Assembly: GCA_951802195.1 (NCBI GenBank)
Contig: OX637632.1
Coordinates: forward strand, 372,001-436,000
Source: Tausonia pullulans
Lineage: Eukaryota; Basidiomycota; Tremellomycetes; Cystofilobasidiales; Mrakiaceae
Direction: 5' to 3'
DNA length: 64,000 nt
The notes under the pieces are model-generated. The model ran no database searches. It was not told where the DNA came from and saw only the letters and a list, made by a program, of their open reading frames with translations. Below, one piece after another: positions 31,241 to 43,496 of the stretch. The stretch's first letter is position 1. Each line of letters starts with the position of its first letter. The position numbers and the translations under genes are program-made.

Positions 31241-33270
31241 CTACTTGAGGTCCTTGGCTTGCAGCCGCCTCTTGAAGTCCTGAACGGCCTCCTTCCTCCT
31301 CGCCATCTTGGACCGATCCTTGCTCGCAAGTCGCTTCTTCTGGTAGTCGGCCTTGGCCCGCTGGATCCGCTCGTGCCTGAGCGTGCGAAGCTCCTGACCA
31401 GGACGGGCGAGACCCTCGAGGATCTTGCCCGTGGCGGTCTGTGTGCCCTGAGCGCGGAGGACCAGCTTGTCGACGTACTGGAGGCGGGCCTTCTCACGGG
31501 GCTGCAGAAGAAAGCGAAGACGGATGAGTGAGAGCGTCGCGAAGGAGACAGAGGGAGGGCGCGTTTGCTCACCGAGAGGACCTGACGAGCAGTGAGCGCC
31601 CGAGGGTTCCGCTGGCCCGAGAGGTTCTTCTTGGCCATGACAAGATGCATGTACCGCTTGAGCGTCTTACGCTTTGAGGGACCCGAGTTGCCCCCCCTGT
31701 ACATGAAGCCGTCCCAAGCCTACGCGTATGGAGAACAAAGAAGGATTCAGTAGGGCGAACGAGGATCAAAACGAAGGATTCGTCGACCGACCTGTCCGGC
31801 AAACTTGTCGCCGACATTGACGAAGTTCCAGACGGCCTCCCCACCCGTAGCGACAATCTTGTTTGGGAACTCCGGGACAACCGGCGGCGGTCGCAGCGGC
31901 CTCTCGAGATCCGCCTTGGCCGAGTTGGCGGTGTGACCCTCCTCCGCAAACTCCCAGCTCATCATTCCGATCCGATCCCGCTTCTTCCTACCTGAGACAA
32001 CCAAGTGCTCCGACTCGCGGAAGCCCGAGTTCTCATGGTAGTCCGTCCGTTCGCCGCGCTCGATTGCGGCGGACTCAAGGTCCCGATCGAGATCGATCCG
32101 GGAGGGGAGGTAGGTGGGGAAGTCAGCCATCGCGGGAGACTTCTCATGCGGCCTGCGGGCGGTGGTGTGCGAAGGGACAAGGAGGAGGGTCTCCATGCCG
32201 CGGACGAAGGCATTCTGCGTGGGGAGTTTCTAAGAGAGACAAGTAGCGGGATGTGTCAGAAGAAGTGAGAGGGACCGGGAATGGGTGTCAAGCAAAGCGG
32301 CCCACAGCCCCCGTCATCGTCGCTCGTTTGACGCCTTCATCCCAGTTTCCTCTTTACTCCATGCGAGCGAGAAGGAATCTCGCGAGATAGAGGCTGAAAA
32401 GGACGTTGAGAAGCCGACGCGCGGACGGCGAACGAGACGACGACGAAAAAGGCGCGAGACGGCCCGACGCGACCCAGGACTCACGAGCCGCTTCCAGCTC
32501 TCGGCAACCTGGCCCGTCTTGATCATGCCTCGGATCCGATCCTTGGAAATGGCGTATTTCTCGGCGAGGTGATTGACGCGGGCGATCGAGGTCACGTAGC
32601 TGGGATACTGGGTGTACTTGGCGTAGATCTCGGCCTGGAGAGCCGTGCTCAGCGGAGGCGTCGGCTTGAAGTAGGGGTTCTCGGGGAAGGGCTGGGGGGA
32701 CGAGAAGAGACAGGAGATCAGCAAGAAACGCAAAGAGCAGCAAGTAGCACTAGCCAGCAAGCAGCACGCGGAGAAGGTCGCGCGACCAACAAACATCGGC
32801 AGAGCGAAAGAAGAGAGGCGACTCACGAGCATGTCTCCGCCGAGGAAGTTGTTCCTCCCCGGCGTCGGCCACTTCCACTGCTCGCCCGCGTTCTTGCTCC
32901 AGCTGGCAAACCCCCTGTTGGACTCGCGGTCCATGGCAACTTTGGCGAGCTGCTCCTCCCTGGAGAGCCGCCGTTGGGGCGAGTCGATGCCAGGCGTGAG
33001 CTCGCGGTCGCCGGGCCTGGTCGCGCCGCCGAGGGCGCCCATAGTTGGGCCCTGCCGGTCGCCCGGGAGGACGCCCGCTCCGAGCGCCGGCTCAGGGACA
33101 ACCTCAGACGAGGCGCGAGGAAGGGAGGAGGAGAGCGACCGGCGGGGGAGGGCGAAGGCGGCGGACGACGAGGAGAGGCGAAGAGGGCGGCGAAGGGCGG
33201 ACGAGGAGGAAGACGACGAAGACGCGACGGGGGCGGTGACGAGGCAGGCGGACACTCGGGAGGCGACCAT
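31241..33270 (-). CDS. Mitochondrial ribosomal small-subunit protein mS45 (Bot1/Mrps35-like)
   Basis: Five exons right to left: 33270-32827, 32691-32485, 32229-31792, 31719-31573 and 31501-31241, all joined in phase 0, giving 498 residues. The first about 60 residues are rich in S, A and R with almost no acids, a mitochondrial presequence. The core has IYAKYTQYPSYVTSIARVNH and LAEKYAISKDRIRGMIKTGQ followed by a W-K-R, the helix-turn pattern I associate with the Bot1p/mS45 family. Next comes a long segment with AVWNFVNVGDKFAGQAWDGF and a very basic C-terminus (KARLQYVDK, then RSKMARRKEAVQDFKRRLQ), fit for rRNA contact. It would act in mitochondrial translation. The mitochondrial and ribosomal nature is well supported; the exact family is from memory. 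Confidence 0.65.
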
Positions 33271-33526
33271 GTGGAGGCAGAGAGGGCGAGAGAGCGGGTG
33301 AACGTCTCCCGGTATGAGTTGGTGCCTGGTTGGTGGTAGTCGACGTTGCCGTCTTTGCGCAAGAAACGGCGGCTGGCTGGCCGCCGCCCTGCTTCCCCCA
33401 CGCCTGGACCTGCTCGCCTCGCTCTTCCGCCCTCGGCCGCGTCGTCGTCACAAGCTCGTCCTTCTATCGACCACCACCCCCCTCACCCCCTCCCCGCCCC
33501 CAACACACCCGCTCTTTCGGCTCATC
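33271..33526. promoter_or_regulatory. Divergent promoter region, mS45-like / GDI1
   Basis: Only 256 bp separate the two start codons, read in opposite directions, so the two genes must share this promoter space. The side near G DI (33400-33520) is rich in C/T runs on the plus strand. Confidence 0.5.
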
Positions 33527-35819
33527 ATGGACGAGGAATACGACGTCCGCTTGCATTCCCCTTCGAGCCAGGCATCTCCTTCGATCTGACCCGCGATCCT
33601 CCCCTAGGTCATCGTCCTCGGCACCGGCCTCACCGAGTGCATCCTCAGTGGACTGCTCTCCGTCTCGGGCAAGAAGGTTCTCCACATGGACCGCAACCAG
33701 TACTACGGTGGCGAGAGCGCCTCTCTCAACCTCACCCAGGTTCGTGTGGCCCTCGCGTCGCTGTTCGTTCCTCTCGCCACCCGCGTGTCCGACGCTCCTC
33801 GTCGCTCGGACCCTCGACCATCGCGCGTGCTGGCGGTTGCCAGAGACATCCTCGTGTTGAACTCGAGCTAGGTGGAGCCAGCGAGGGAGAGCTCGGCTGG
33901 CCTGCAAGCCGTTCGATCCCAACGCTGGCTACCGGCTACCCGCTTCCCCCTATCCCTTCCCTCCACCTCAGAGGTCGCCTGACTGGCTGCCCTCCGGTCT
34001 CTATGCATGTCCGACCTTGCTGACTCTTCCTCCTCCTCCTCCAGACGTACGCGCACTTCCGACCGGGCGCGACCCAGCCGGAGGAGTACGGCAAGGACCG
34101 CGATTGTCAGTCGTCATCTTTCCTCGCCTGGCTCGTTCAGCCCTCCTCGCACGTTCTTACGCTCCCTGTCGTCATCTCCAGGGGCCATCGACCTGATTCC
34201 CAAGTTCATTATTGCCTCTGGCGAGCTCACCAAGATTCTGATCCACACCGACGTCCTCCGGTACCTCGAGTTTCGCCAAATCGCGGGCTCGTTCGTCTAC
34301 CGTGACGGCCGAATTTCCAAGGTGCCCTCGACCGAGATGGAGGCCCTCCGGTCGAGCCTCATGGGTATCTTTGAGAAGCGGAGGGCGAAGAAGTTCTTCG
34401 AATTCCTTCAGAATTGGAAGGACGACGACCCCGTCACGCACCAGGGTGAGTCGAACGAGAGACTGATCGGGCGGCGGAGCAGGCCGTCTCTCCCTCGCTC
34501 GCTCCGCTCCTTCCACTCTTTGAGCTGCGACGCTGACCCTTAATGCTCTCCAGGCGTTGACCTCGACACTCACTCGATGGAATTTATCTACAAGAAGTTC
34601 GGACTCGAGGCCGGCACCCAGGACTTTGTCGGCCATGCGATGGCCCTCTACCTCGACGATGAGTGAGTCTTCAAAGCTCGAATCTCCTCCTCCACCCCCC
34701 ACCCCCCCCTTCCCCCTTGCCACCATTGCACACCTCGCTAAATGTGTGCCCCCCCCCATCTTCTCCTTTCCTCAGCTACAAGACCAAGCCTGCTCGTGCA
34801 ACGTACGACCGCATCATCCTTTACACGTCCTCAATGGCCCGGTATGGCAAGTCGCCTTACATCTACCCTCTCTACGGACTCGGCGAGCTTCCTCAGGCGT
34901 TTGCCCGGCTCTCGGCCATCCACGGAGGCACCTACATGCTCGACAAACCCATCGACGAGATCGTTCTCTCCGCGGATGGCAAGTTTGAGGGTGTCAGGTC
35001 CGGCGAGGAGACGGTCAAGGCTAAGCTTGTGATTGGATCGCCGGACTACTTTGGGGCTGGAAAGGCTGAGGGAGACGGAGGCAAGGTTCGCGTCCTCGAA
35101 GAATCCAAGGTCGTCAGGGCCATCTGCCTCCTCAAGCACAACATCCCGGGCACGGAGGAGAGCGACTCAGTGCAGATCATCATCCCCCAGAACCAAGTCA
35201 ACAGGCGGAATGGTGGGTCCAGCCTTTTACTTGAGCTTGCAGCTCGCGTAACTTCTTTTCTAACGTCTTCTGGCAGACATCTACATCGCTTCTGTCTCGG
35301 CCGCGCATAATGTCTGCGCCAAGGGCTACACGGTTGCCATCGTCTCGACCATCATCGAGACCTCAACGCCCGAACGCGAGATCGCTCCGGGACTTCAGCT
35401 CCTTGGCCCTATTCTTGAGAAGTGAGTGGTCCCTCGCTGGGTGGCGCGCGTTACTAAATAAAAGTCACCAGTCCGCGTGCCACAACTGCCTACCCTACTG
35501 ACCCTTCCCCTGCCTCTTCTCGCCCTCCACCTCAGGTTCGTCTCTATCACCCCCCTCTACACCCCTACGTCTTCCGGAAAGGAGGACAACATTTTCATCA
35601 CCCAGTCTTATGATGCGACCTCGCACTTCGAGACTGTGGTCGAGGACGTCAAGGACGTCTGGCTCCGGGTTACTGGTGAGCGTGATGTCCCCTTGGCCTC
35701 GGAGAGGCTTTTCTCTCCCTTTATTTTGATGTGCAAGGTAATTCTGACTCCGATCTTTGATGGCAGGCGAGCCTCTCGTCCTCAAGGACAAGGCTCCGGA
35801 GCCTGTTGCCGAGGCCTAA
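33527..35819 (+). CDS. GDI1: Rab GDP-dissociation inhibitor
   Basis: Nine exons: 33527-33544, 33608-33739, 34045-34105, 34182-34445, 34554-34662, 34776-35212, 35277-35421, 35536-35675 and 35767-35819, giving 452 residues, the normal family length. The N-terminus reads [20 protein letters not shown], with the dinucleotide-fold GTGLTEC of GDI/REP proteins and then [18 protein letters not shown]. Further conserved blocks include [20 protein letters not shown] and [23 protein letters not shown] extracts prenylated, GDP-bound Rab GTPases from membranes and recycles them in the cytosol; it is essential in yeast. The first exon is only 18 nt. Intron 2 is long for this window (305 nt). Bet2, which prenylates the same Rabs, lies 14 kb away. 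Confidence 0.97.
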
Positions 35820-35880
35820 ACGGGTCTCGTTCGACGACTCTTACTCTCGCTCGCTCCCTCTCTCCTTTCTTCCTTTGAAA

Positions 35881-35912
35881 CACACACACACACTCTCTCT
35901 CTCTCTCTCTCT
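35881..35912 (+). repeat. (CA)n(CT)n dinucleotide microsatellite
   Basis: About six CA units run straight into about ten CT units, in the GDI1 3' region between convergent genes. Confidence 0.9.
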
Positions 35913-36033
35913 TCATAATCCATGGCTTGAATCGATGCATGATGGCGACATGATCCGCAAGTGTCCCCTCAGGCTTGAGACTCCCGTCTCACTTTCACGC
36001 TCCCTAGCTTGTTATCCACCTGATTCCAGGGGC

Positions 36034-37682
36034 TCAGAACTCATACAATTCCGGCTTGGAAGGGTCGATTGTCGCGAAACCGACCGACTTCTTCTTGAGC
36101 GCCGACTTGCGGGGCTGAGCAGGAGCAGGAGCGACAGGCTTGCTCTCGTCCGTCGTCTGAATCGGCTCCGCCTCGATCCTCACTCGGCCCCCGAGAGCAG
36201 CTGCCTCCTCATCCTGCCCCTCGCCATGCGAGTGCCCATGCCCGTGCCTATGTCCACCATGCCCGTGCCCATGCGCCCCACCACCAGCAGCCGACACTTC
36301 CGTCCCCACCTTCTCCGCTGGCTTCGTCCTCCTCTCCCCGACGCCCCCATCTATATCCAGATGCATTGTCTCCACTACGAACGCCTTCCGCTTCAACTTG
36401 AACGCCAGGTTGTTCCTTCCTCCTTTCCCACCCACAAGCGTCGAGAGCTTCCCGTTGGGCGGAGCGAGGGATTGCAAAGCGAAGGACTTGGGCGTCGAGA
36501 GGAGGCCGTGGTGCGAGGGGAAGAGGAGGGGGAGCGTAGCATCGGATTGGAAGCCTTGGAGCGTAAGGGTGGCGTCGGTGAGGTGGGAGAGACGGGAGGT
36601 GAGGTGAGGTTGGGAGGCGAGGTGAGGAGGGAGGGTGAGGAGGGCGCAGGTGCGGGAGGTACGGAGGAGGGAGCGGAGGGAGTGAAGGAAGCGGGCCATT
36701 TCCTTGATTGAGCGAGAGCAGGGGGACTTGTCAGCGAGAGGACTGTGAAGGGAGATGGGTGGACGGTGCGATGCTTACGGGGAAGGTGACGTCGCCGTAA
36801 GAAGGAGAGAAGAGGTTTGGAAGCGCGATACGAAGCGCGCGAGGGGGATTCTCCGCCGAGATCGGGGTGGCGTGGCTTTGGCCGAAGGGGAGGACGGCAG
36901 GTCAGCCGAGACGTCTAAGCCTATCTATCAGGAAACGAGGGCGACCCACCTATAGCCACCGTCTTCGACGAGTTGCCGCAGTTCGCTCAGGAGCCGGTCG
37001 AGACAGCTCTCTCGCTGCTTGCCCTTGCTCCCTCCTCTTTGGGCGACGCGCGGGTCGACGGTGAGGTAGATGAGCTGGCCTGAGGACTTGAAGGTCGCGA
37101 CAGTTGCAGCAGGGATGCTATGCGTAAGGGAGAGGTTGTAACTGAAGGCGTTGCCTAGAGGGAGAACAGGTCAAGACAGGGACAGGAACGCGAAGAAGAC
37201 GGGAGAGCGCGGCGCCCCAACTCACCCGACGAGGACGACGCATCGACGGTAGTCTTGAACTTGGCCATGCCGCCATACCTCCAGGCAATCCGCTTGCCTC
37301 CCTTCCCCTCGCCCGTCTCATCGACGACGTCCTCTCCATCGCTCTCCTCAGCCGCGGCAGCCTCGTTCACAGTCCCTCCTCCTGCGACCCACATGGCGCC
37401 CGAGACAAGCTCGTCGTTCTCGCCCTCGCCACCAGCAACGACGACGCCCTGGCCTGCGAGGAGACCCGCAGAAAGCCAGTACCGCTGGATGAGCTTCCCC
37501 CAGGCGGTGTGGCCGTCCGGGGCGAGGACGAGGAGCGCGGACGAGAGCGGCTGGCCGGGAGCGATGACATCGTCGAGCGAGGCGAGACCCGTAGAGAGAG
37601 TGGGGAGGGGGACCGTCGGGAAGACGAGCGTCCCTGTTGGAGGCGGGGGCTGGGATGAGGGCTTGACGCGCCGGAAAGACAT
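36034..37682 (-). CDS. ELP4: Elongator complex protein 4 (Elp4)
   Basis: Four exons right to left: 37682-37226, 37154-36950, 36875-36779 and 36702-36034, giving 475 residues. The start SFRRVKPS and the block LSTGLASLDDVI (RecA-like fold start) are followed by QRYWLSAGLLAGQGVVVAGG and AWRYGGMAKFKTTV. Further on is SYNLSLTHSIP, and RIALPNLFSPSYGDVTF stands in the next-to-last exon. These are PAXNEB/Elp4 blocks. Elp4 forms a hexameric RecA-like ring with Elp5 and Elp6 that aids Elp1-3 in modifying wobble uridines of tRNA. Odd features are an acidic insertion near residues 110-135 and a histidine-glycine tract near 395-412 (HGHGHGGHRHGHGHSHG). Exon 3 uses an AAAG acceptor, less usual but the only one in phase. 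Confidence 0.88.
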
Positions 37683-38082
37683 GGGTCGTGGTTGTAGAGA
37701 GGAAGGACGCGAGACGCAACGCGGCGATGAGGGGGGAGAGAGAGGAAGAAGCAGCGCATGGCCCTTGATGACCACACCGTCTCTCATCTTTACACTGCGG
37801 GTCTCTCTCTCTTACCATATGGGATTTTCAGTGACAACTTGTGGCAAGCTCTGGAGATCCTGGCCTATCTTTCTTTATCGCCGGTGTTGCAAGAGAGACG
37901 CGTGCCACATTTAGGGCCATGCGCAATGTTCGAATTTCTGGCTGGGAGAGCGAGTCCTCCACTCTCTCCTCTTCCTCGCTCTCGACGACCAACACCTTCA
38001 CTCTTCCCCTCTTCTCGTACCGGAGTCCGCCAGCAGCGTCCGCTCGCTCCCACATTCTCCCACCCCCTGATCCCGGCCCAAC
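37683..38082. promoter_or_regulatory. Divergent promoter region, ELP4 / SPB1
   Basis: 400 bp between two opposite start codons. No TATA element stands out; no other gene is seen. Confidence 0.45.
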
Positions 38083-41000
38083 ATGGGAAAAGCCACGCAA
38101 AAGACCGGAAAGGCCCGTCTTGACAAGTACTACAGTCCGTCGCGCCTCCTTTCTCCGACAACCTCAAACGCGATCAGAGGCTCATCGGCTCTTTTCTCAT
38201 CCCCGCAGAGCTTGCCAAGGAGCAGGGATACCGTGCTCGTTCCGCCTTGTGCGTGCTCTCTCCCCCTCCTTCCTTCCTTCCCACCACCCATGGCGCTTTC
38301 TATTGACGTCGCGTACTCGGAGTGGACCGTGCTGATAACTCCCTCCTCTTCCCCTCTGCAGCAAGCTTATCCAGCTCAACAAGAAGTATGACCTTCTTGC
38401 CGGATCCAAGGTCTGCATTGATTTGTGTGCTGCCCCTGGAGGATGGATGCAAGTCGCGGCCAAGTACATGCCTGTCGGTTCTTTGATCATCGGTCAGTCT
38501 TGCGTCTGCCAGCTGTCTCTCTTCACTTCCACCGCGAAAGGGCTGGCAGTGGCCGGGAAGACGACTTCGCTCCCTCCCCGTCCCTCAATCTCGCTCCTGG
38601 ACGCTGGGGCTACTTTGACGCGTCTGGCGGACGCGCGCGTGCTGGGGTTCATTTCCTCAACCAACCTCGACAGTCAATGCTGACCCCGCTCGTTCCAACT
38701 TTGCAGGTGTCGACCTCGACCCGATTCGTCCCATCCCGTCGACGATCTCCTTCGTCTCGGATATCACGACTGCCCACTGTCGGCAGCATCTCCGCTCGCA
38801 TCTCAAGGATTGGAAGGCCGATATCATTCTTCATGACGGAGCGCCCAACGTTGGAACGGCCTGGGTTCACGACGCGTACGGCCAGTCGGAGCTCGTCCTC
38901 ATGTCGCTCAAGCTCGCGGTCGACTTTCTCCGGAGGGGTGGAACCTTCGTCACCAAGGTCTTCCGCTCGGGCGACTACAACTCGCTCATGTGGGTCTTTG
39001 GTCAGCTCTTCGGCAAGGTTGAGGCGACGAAGCCTCCTTCATCTCGGTGAGCCCGGCGATTTCTCCTTTCCATCCAGGCGTTGTTGTGATGGCTGGCTGA
39101 CTCTCCCCTTCAGTAACGTCTCGGCCGAGATCTTCGTCGTCTGCCGCGACTTCCTCGCCCCCGCCCACATCGACCCTAAGTTCCTCGACCCCCGGCACGT
39201 CTTCAAGGACCTCTCGTCCGTCGTCGCCCTCGCCGAGAAGGGTACCTCTGCCGCGAACGCCCAGGCGAACGTCTTTGCTCCGGAGAAGAAGCGCCGTCAG
39301 CGTGAGGGTTACGAGGATGGCAACTACACATTGTTCAAAGAGGTCGGCGTGTCGGAGTTCATCAATGCCGAGGACCCCGTAGCGATTCTAGGAACGGTCA
39401 ACAAGATGTCGTTCAAGACGCCGGAGGAGAAGGCGTGAGTGGGAGCTTTGTCTCGATCAGACCTGACCTGTGGCTGACCTGACTTGAATGCGTTTGGTTT
39501 TAGCTGGGGCAAGTCGTCTCTCACCACCTCGGGCATCAAGGCCGACTGCGAGGATCTCAAGGTTCTTGGCAAGGGTGACTTTAAGGCTCTCATCAAGTGG
39601 CGGACCGCCATCCGGGAAGAAGTGCGTCCCCCCCCCCTCCTCCCTCAAGGCACTCTCTTTGTATCTCCCCTGAAAGCGAGGCCTGACTTCCAACACCCCC
39701 TCATTGTGCCCTCAGATCGGTCTCGACGTCAAGAAGTCTGCCACCCAGGACGCGACCGAAGTCGAACCCGAGCCGGAGAAGGACGAAGACGAGCAAATCG
39801 AGGAGGAGGTGAGCAAGCCAAGCCAGCTTCCGTGGGGTTTTTTCGTACAGAGCTTGACCGTTTCCGTTTCCCCACCTCCCCCAGCTCGGCCGGCTCACCG
39901 TTGAGGCCGCCAAGCGCGCTCGTCAGGACCGTCGCAAGGCCCAAGAGAAGAAGATGCGCGCTGTCACGCGTATGCAGCTGCGGATGACTGCCCCGACGCA
40001 GGACGGCTTTGAGCTCGAGGATCGCGCTCTCCAGGGCGAGGACTTCTTCGATCTCGGCGAGGGCGAGCGGGCGGTCAAGCAGTCGAAGAAGAAGAACGGG
40101 GACCTTGGGGACCTCCTTGCGGACGACGGTATGTCCGGTGAGGAGGACGAGGTTGCTCCCACGAAGGGCGCGGCGGACCGGGAGGAGATCGAGTACGTGG
40201 ACTCGGAGGACGAGCGAGAGGCCAAGACGAAGGGCCTCGAAAACGAGCTCGACAACCTTTACGACGACTACCGGGAGCGGATGCAGTCTCGGGATAACAA
40301 GTTCAAGGTCCGCGAGGCGAGGCTGAGGGACAAGTCGCGCGAGTCGTGGAAGGGTATCAAGGGTCCTGGCTCGGAGGAGGAGGAGGAGGAGGAAGAGCCC
40401 GAGGAGGAAGGAGGATGGGAGAAGAAGCAGCAGAACCGGGCGCTTATCGGCGAAGAGCCGGACTCGGATGATGACACCGAGGATGAGGAGGATAGGGAGC
40501 GCATGGACACGGACGTCGACGTCATGGCTCCTTCGTCTTCGTCGCGGCGCCCAGCAGCGAAGTCGATTCAGGGTGGCAAGAAACAGCTTCTTACCAAGCT
40601 CGGCGATCCGAATGAGATCAGCAGCGCCGCCAAGGTCTGGTTCGATCAACCGGTCTTCAAGGGTCTCGAGGAGTTTGACGACTTCGACGAGGATGAGGAC
40701 GAGGGAGATGAGGACGACAACGATAGCGAAGAGGACGAAGACGAGGAAGAGGAGGACGAGGACGTGAGTTTACCGTGCTTTCCCCTCTGTCTAGACCCGA
40801 ACTGACCCGCCTTCGTACTGTCTCAGGAGGCCATGTCTGAGGAGTCTTCCGATGGAGGCTTCGAAATTGTCCCTGCTGAGAGGGACGACGACGAGGCCGG
40901 ACTCTGGGACGTCGAAGATGAGGATCAGGGCGAGATTAAGGCGAAGCGGGTGCGAGGTCAGTCTAGCGTTGCCTAGTCATCCTTGATCGTCGGTTCTCTT

Positions 41001-41771
41001 AGCTCAGTCGATCTCCTTTTTTCAGACCGTGGTCTCCTCACCGCCGAGGCTATCACGCTCGCCTCGCAGCTCGTCAACCGGGAGAAGACGATGGACCAGC
41101 TCGTCAATGACGGTTTCAGCCGGCACACGTTCGACTCCAAGGACGATCTTCCTACGTGGTTCCTCGACGACGAGACCAAACACTACAAGTCCAACGTCCC
41201 TATCACCAAGGAAGCTGTCGAAGCCCTCAAGGCCAAGCAGCGGGCTCTCGATGCTCGGCCAATCCGCAAGATTGCCGAGGCCAAGGCGAGGAAGCAGCGA
41301 CGTGCGGCGTCGAGGCTCGAGAAGGCGCTTAAGAAGGCCGACGGCATCGTCAAGTCTGTCTCTCTCTTGTTCTGCATTTGTTCCTCTCTCTTCACGTCCT
41401 GACATCTCATCGCTTCCTCCCGCAGCAACGAGGACGTCACCGAGAGGCAGAAGGCCGGCCAGGTCACCAAGATTATGCGCAAGGGTCTCGCCAAGGACCA
41501 GCGTAAGCCGATGACTATCGTTGTCGGTCGTGGCCAGAACAAGGGTGTCAAGGGTCGGCCGAAAGGCATCAAGGGTCGCTACAAGATGCTCGACAGTGCG
41601 TGACGAGCTTCTTTCTCTCTTTGAAGCTCTCAGCTGATGGATTTCATTCCTCTCCCCACCCGCGTTCCCTCTTTCTTCATCTTTCAAGGCCGAGACCGCA
41701 AAGAGCTCCGCGCAAAGAAGCGCAAGGAGAAGGCGAGCAAGCCCCACGGAGGCCGCAAGAAGGACAAGTAG
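38083..41771 (+). CDS. SPB1: Spb1, AdoMet-dependent 2'-O-methyltransferase of 60S pre-rRNA
   Basis: Twelve exons: 38083-38134, 38209-38248, 38362-38492, 38707-39046, 39114-39434, 39504-39621, 39716-39808, 39885-40763, 40827-40956, 41026-41353, 41426-41595 and 41689-41771, giving 894 residues. The FtsJ/RrmJ domain lies at about 1-240: [33 protein letters not shown], the SAM site [13 protein letters not shown], the DGAPN aspartate, TKVFRSGDY and the catalytic glutamate in [13 protein letters not shown] charged middle with long acidic runs (E8 near 40378-40395 and several D/E blocks) is followed by the Spb1 C-terminal domain ([36 protein letters not shown]). The end is very basic. Spb1 methylates the A-loop of 25S rRNA in the nucleolus and is essential. 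Stop to stop, 198 bp separate it from the next gene. Confidence 0.96.
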
Positions 41772-41969
41772 ATGTCGTTTTCTCCTTCCCTTCTGCCTCT
41801 GTCTCCGTCTCCACCTTACTGTTTTTGCATCTGTTTTCTGCCACCCCTTACCCTCTCCATATGTTTGTCCGTCGCTCAACCGTTTCGGTCCTTTCCTTTC
41901 TCTCTTCCCTCTCCTTGTCTCATATGGCATGCTGCTTCGTCACAATAACCAATCTCTGTCTATTCGACT

Positions 41970-42566
41970 CTACTCATCAAAGAACCATCCGTCGGCCTTG
42001 AGCGCCGCTACGGCCTTCTCATTCAGATGCGACCGAATGAGGAGCCAGTCGGTGTCGTACGTCGAGATGGCTGTTCATCGAGAAGTCAGCTGAGGAAAGT
42101 TTAGAGCTGGGGAAGGGCTTGCTCACCGAAGATGGGGACCTTCGCCTCCCTCAGAGGCGCAGTCAGGGCCGCCAGGATTCCCGTGAGAGCTGACGAGGGC
42201 CGGTGCATCAGCGATGAGAGAGGACAGATCATTAGGCAAGAGCAACTTACTAAGCACCATCGGCCCCTTGACTCGGAGACAGGACCAAGGACCTTCAACT
42301 TCGAAGCCCTCTCGTCGGTCTCCACCGCTCGACGCAACCTCGTCCGTGAGACCGACGAGCTTCTCCAGAGCGGTACCCCCGAGGTCCGTCTCGACGATGA
42401 TGGACGTCTCGAATTTGTTGCGAGTGACGCTGATGAAGGCTCCGGGGCAGAGGGCCGTCGTGAAGAGAGAGGCGGGGAGAGGGTGCGAAGGAGAAAGGCG
42501 GACGAGCTGGAATGAGCCAGGGAGGAGCTCGAGGTGGAGGTTGGGGATGGATTTGTCAAGCGACAT
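41970..42566 (-). CDS. Small ACT-domain protein (ACT_7 / CASTOR-type)
   Basis: Three exons right to left: 42566-42251, 42189-42127 and 42070-41970, giving 159 residues. The middle has ISVTRNKFETSIIVET and the end has APLREAKVPIFAISTYDTDW, then RSHLNEKAVAALKADGW. The segment with IFAISTYDTDWLL is the hallmark of the ACT_7 family, also found in the arginine sensor CASTOR and in bacterial amino-acid-binding regulators. So a small-molecule (amino acid) sensing role is likely, but the ligand is unknown. It is short for a CASTOR-type protein, which has more ACT units. It ends tail to tail with SPB1. Confidence 0.82.
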
Positions 42567-43496
42567 GGCCGAGAATAATGAGGGAACGAAGCAGATGATG
42601 GATGGATAGGTGGATGGGCTTTTGGAGGATGAAAGAAGGAAGGATGAAGAGACAGACAGATGGACGTCCAGCAGAGGGGAGCTGCTCGTTTACGACGCAA
42701 GCGACGGACAGACGGGTGCTGTCTCTACGAGCGCTTGCGACACGGTCGTCTCGCGGCAAGTGAGAAGGCAGGGAATGGCTCCCAAAATGAATGGCAGGAG
42801 AATAATAGATCAAGCGAGAAGGCAAAAGAGCACCTCTGACGATTGTGGCGTCTGCCGCTTGGCTAGACCGGTCCTCCGCAATCGATAACCGCCTGCTCTC
42901 TCGAGGCCAGACCACAATTCGTCAATCTCCCTCTTCCATGAGGCCGGATTCGAGGAAATTAAAGACGTAAGGTTGACGAAGGTGGGCCTAGGCGACTGGA
43001 AGGAAACGATCGTCAAAAGAGATCGCCAGGTCTAAGTCAACGCTGGCATTGGCTGCATGCACGTTTCCTCCTCATTGAGTTGATCGACATGCTCAACTGA
43101 AAATCCTAGTCGAGATGCCCTCAGCGCATCGACGATGGAAGGTGGATGTTCACGGCGCTTGACAAAGCTCGTCTTGGTGGACGATGTCACGACTGAACAA
43201 TACTGTTGATTGTCTCCTCTCCTCTAAAACATACCTCATATTGGCTGTTCCAAGCTACCAATAAGTTGAGAACTGAGACCGTGCCTGATCGCCTCATTGA
43301 CCAGGAGGCGTTCGTCACCCGTTGTCATTCCCGCGCTTGGGGGGAGAGGCTCTCTGCTAAGCCCGCTGCGTTTCCCCTTCGACCACCACCTCAGCCCAGC
43401 CCTCAACTCTACTCTCGTTTCCAGCGACACTCTTCCCCCTACTCTCGCCCCACTCTTCCTCTCTCTCGGTCCGGCCCCCCCCTGTACCCTGTCCTC
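42567..43496. other. Intergenic, divergent promoters
   Basis: Lies between two opposite starts. No gene is supported. The 150 bases before 43497 are C/T-rich on the plus strand. Confidence 0.5.

Noticed and set aside
33740-34044. snoRNA in the 305-nt GDI1 intron
   Set aside because: No C/D box pair (TGATGA with CTGA) or H/ACA layout could be found.
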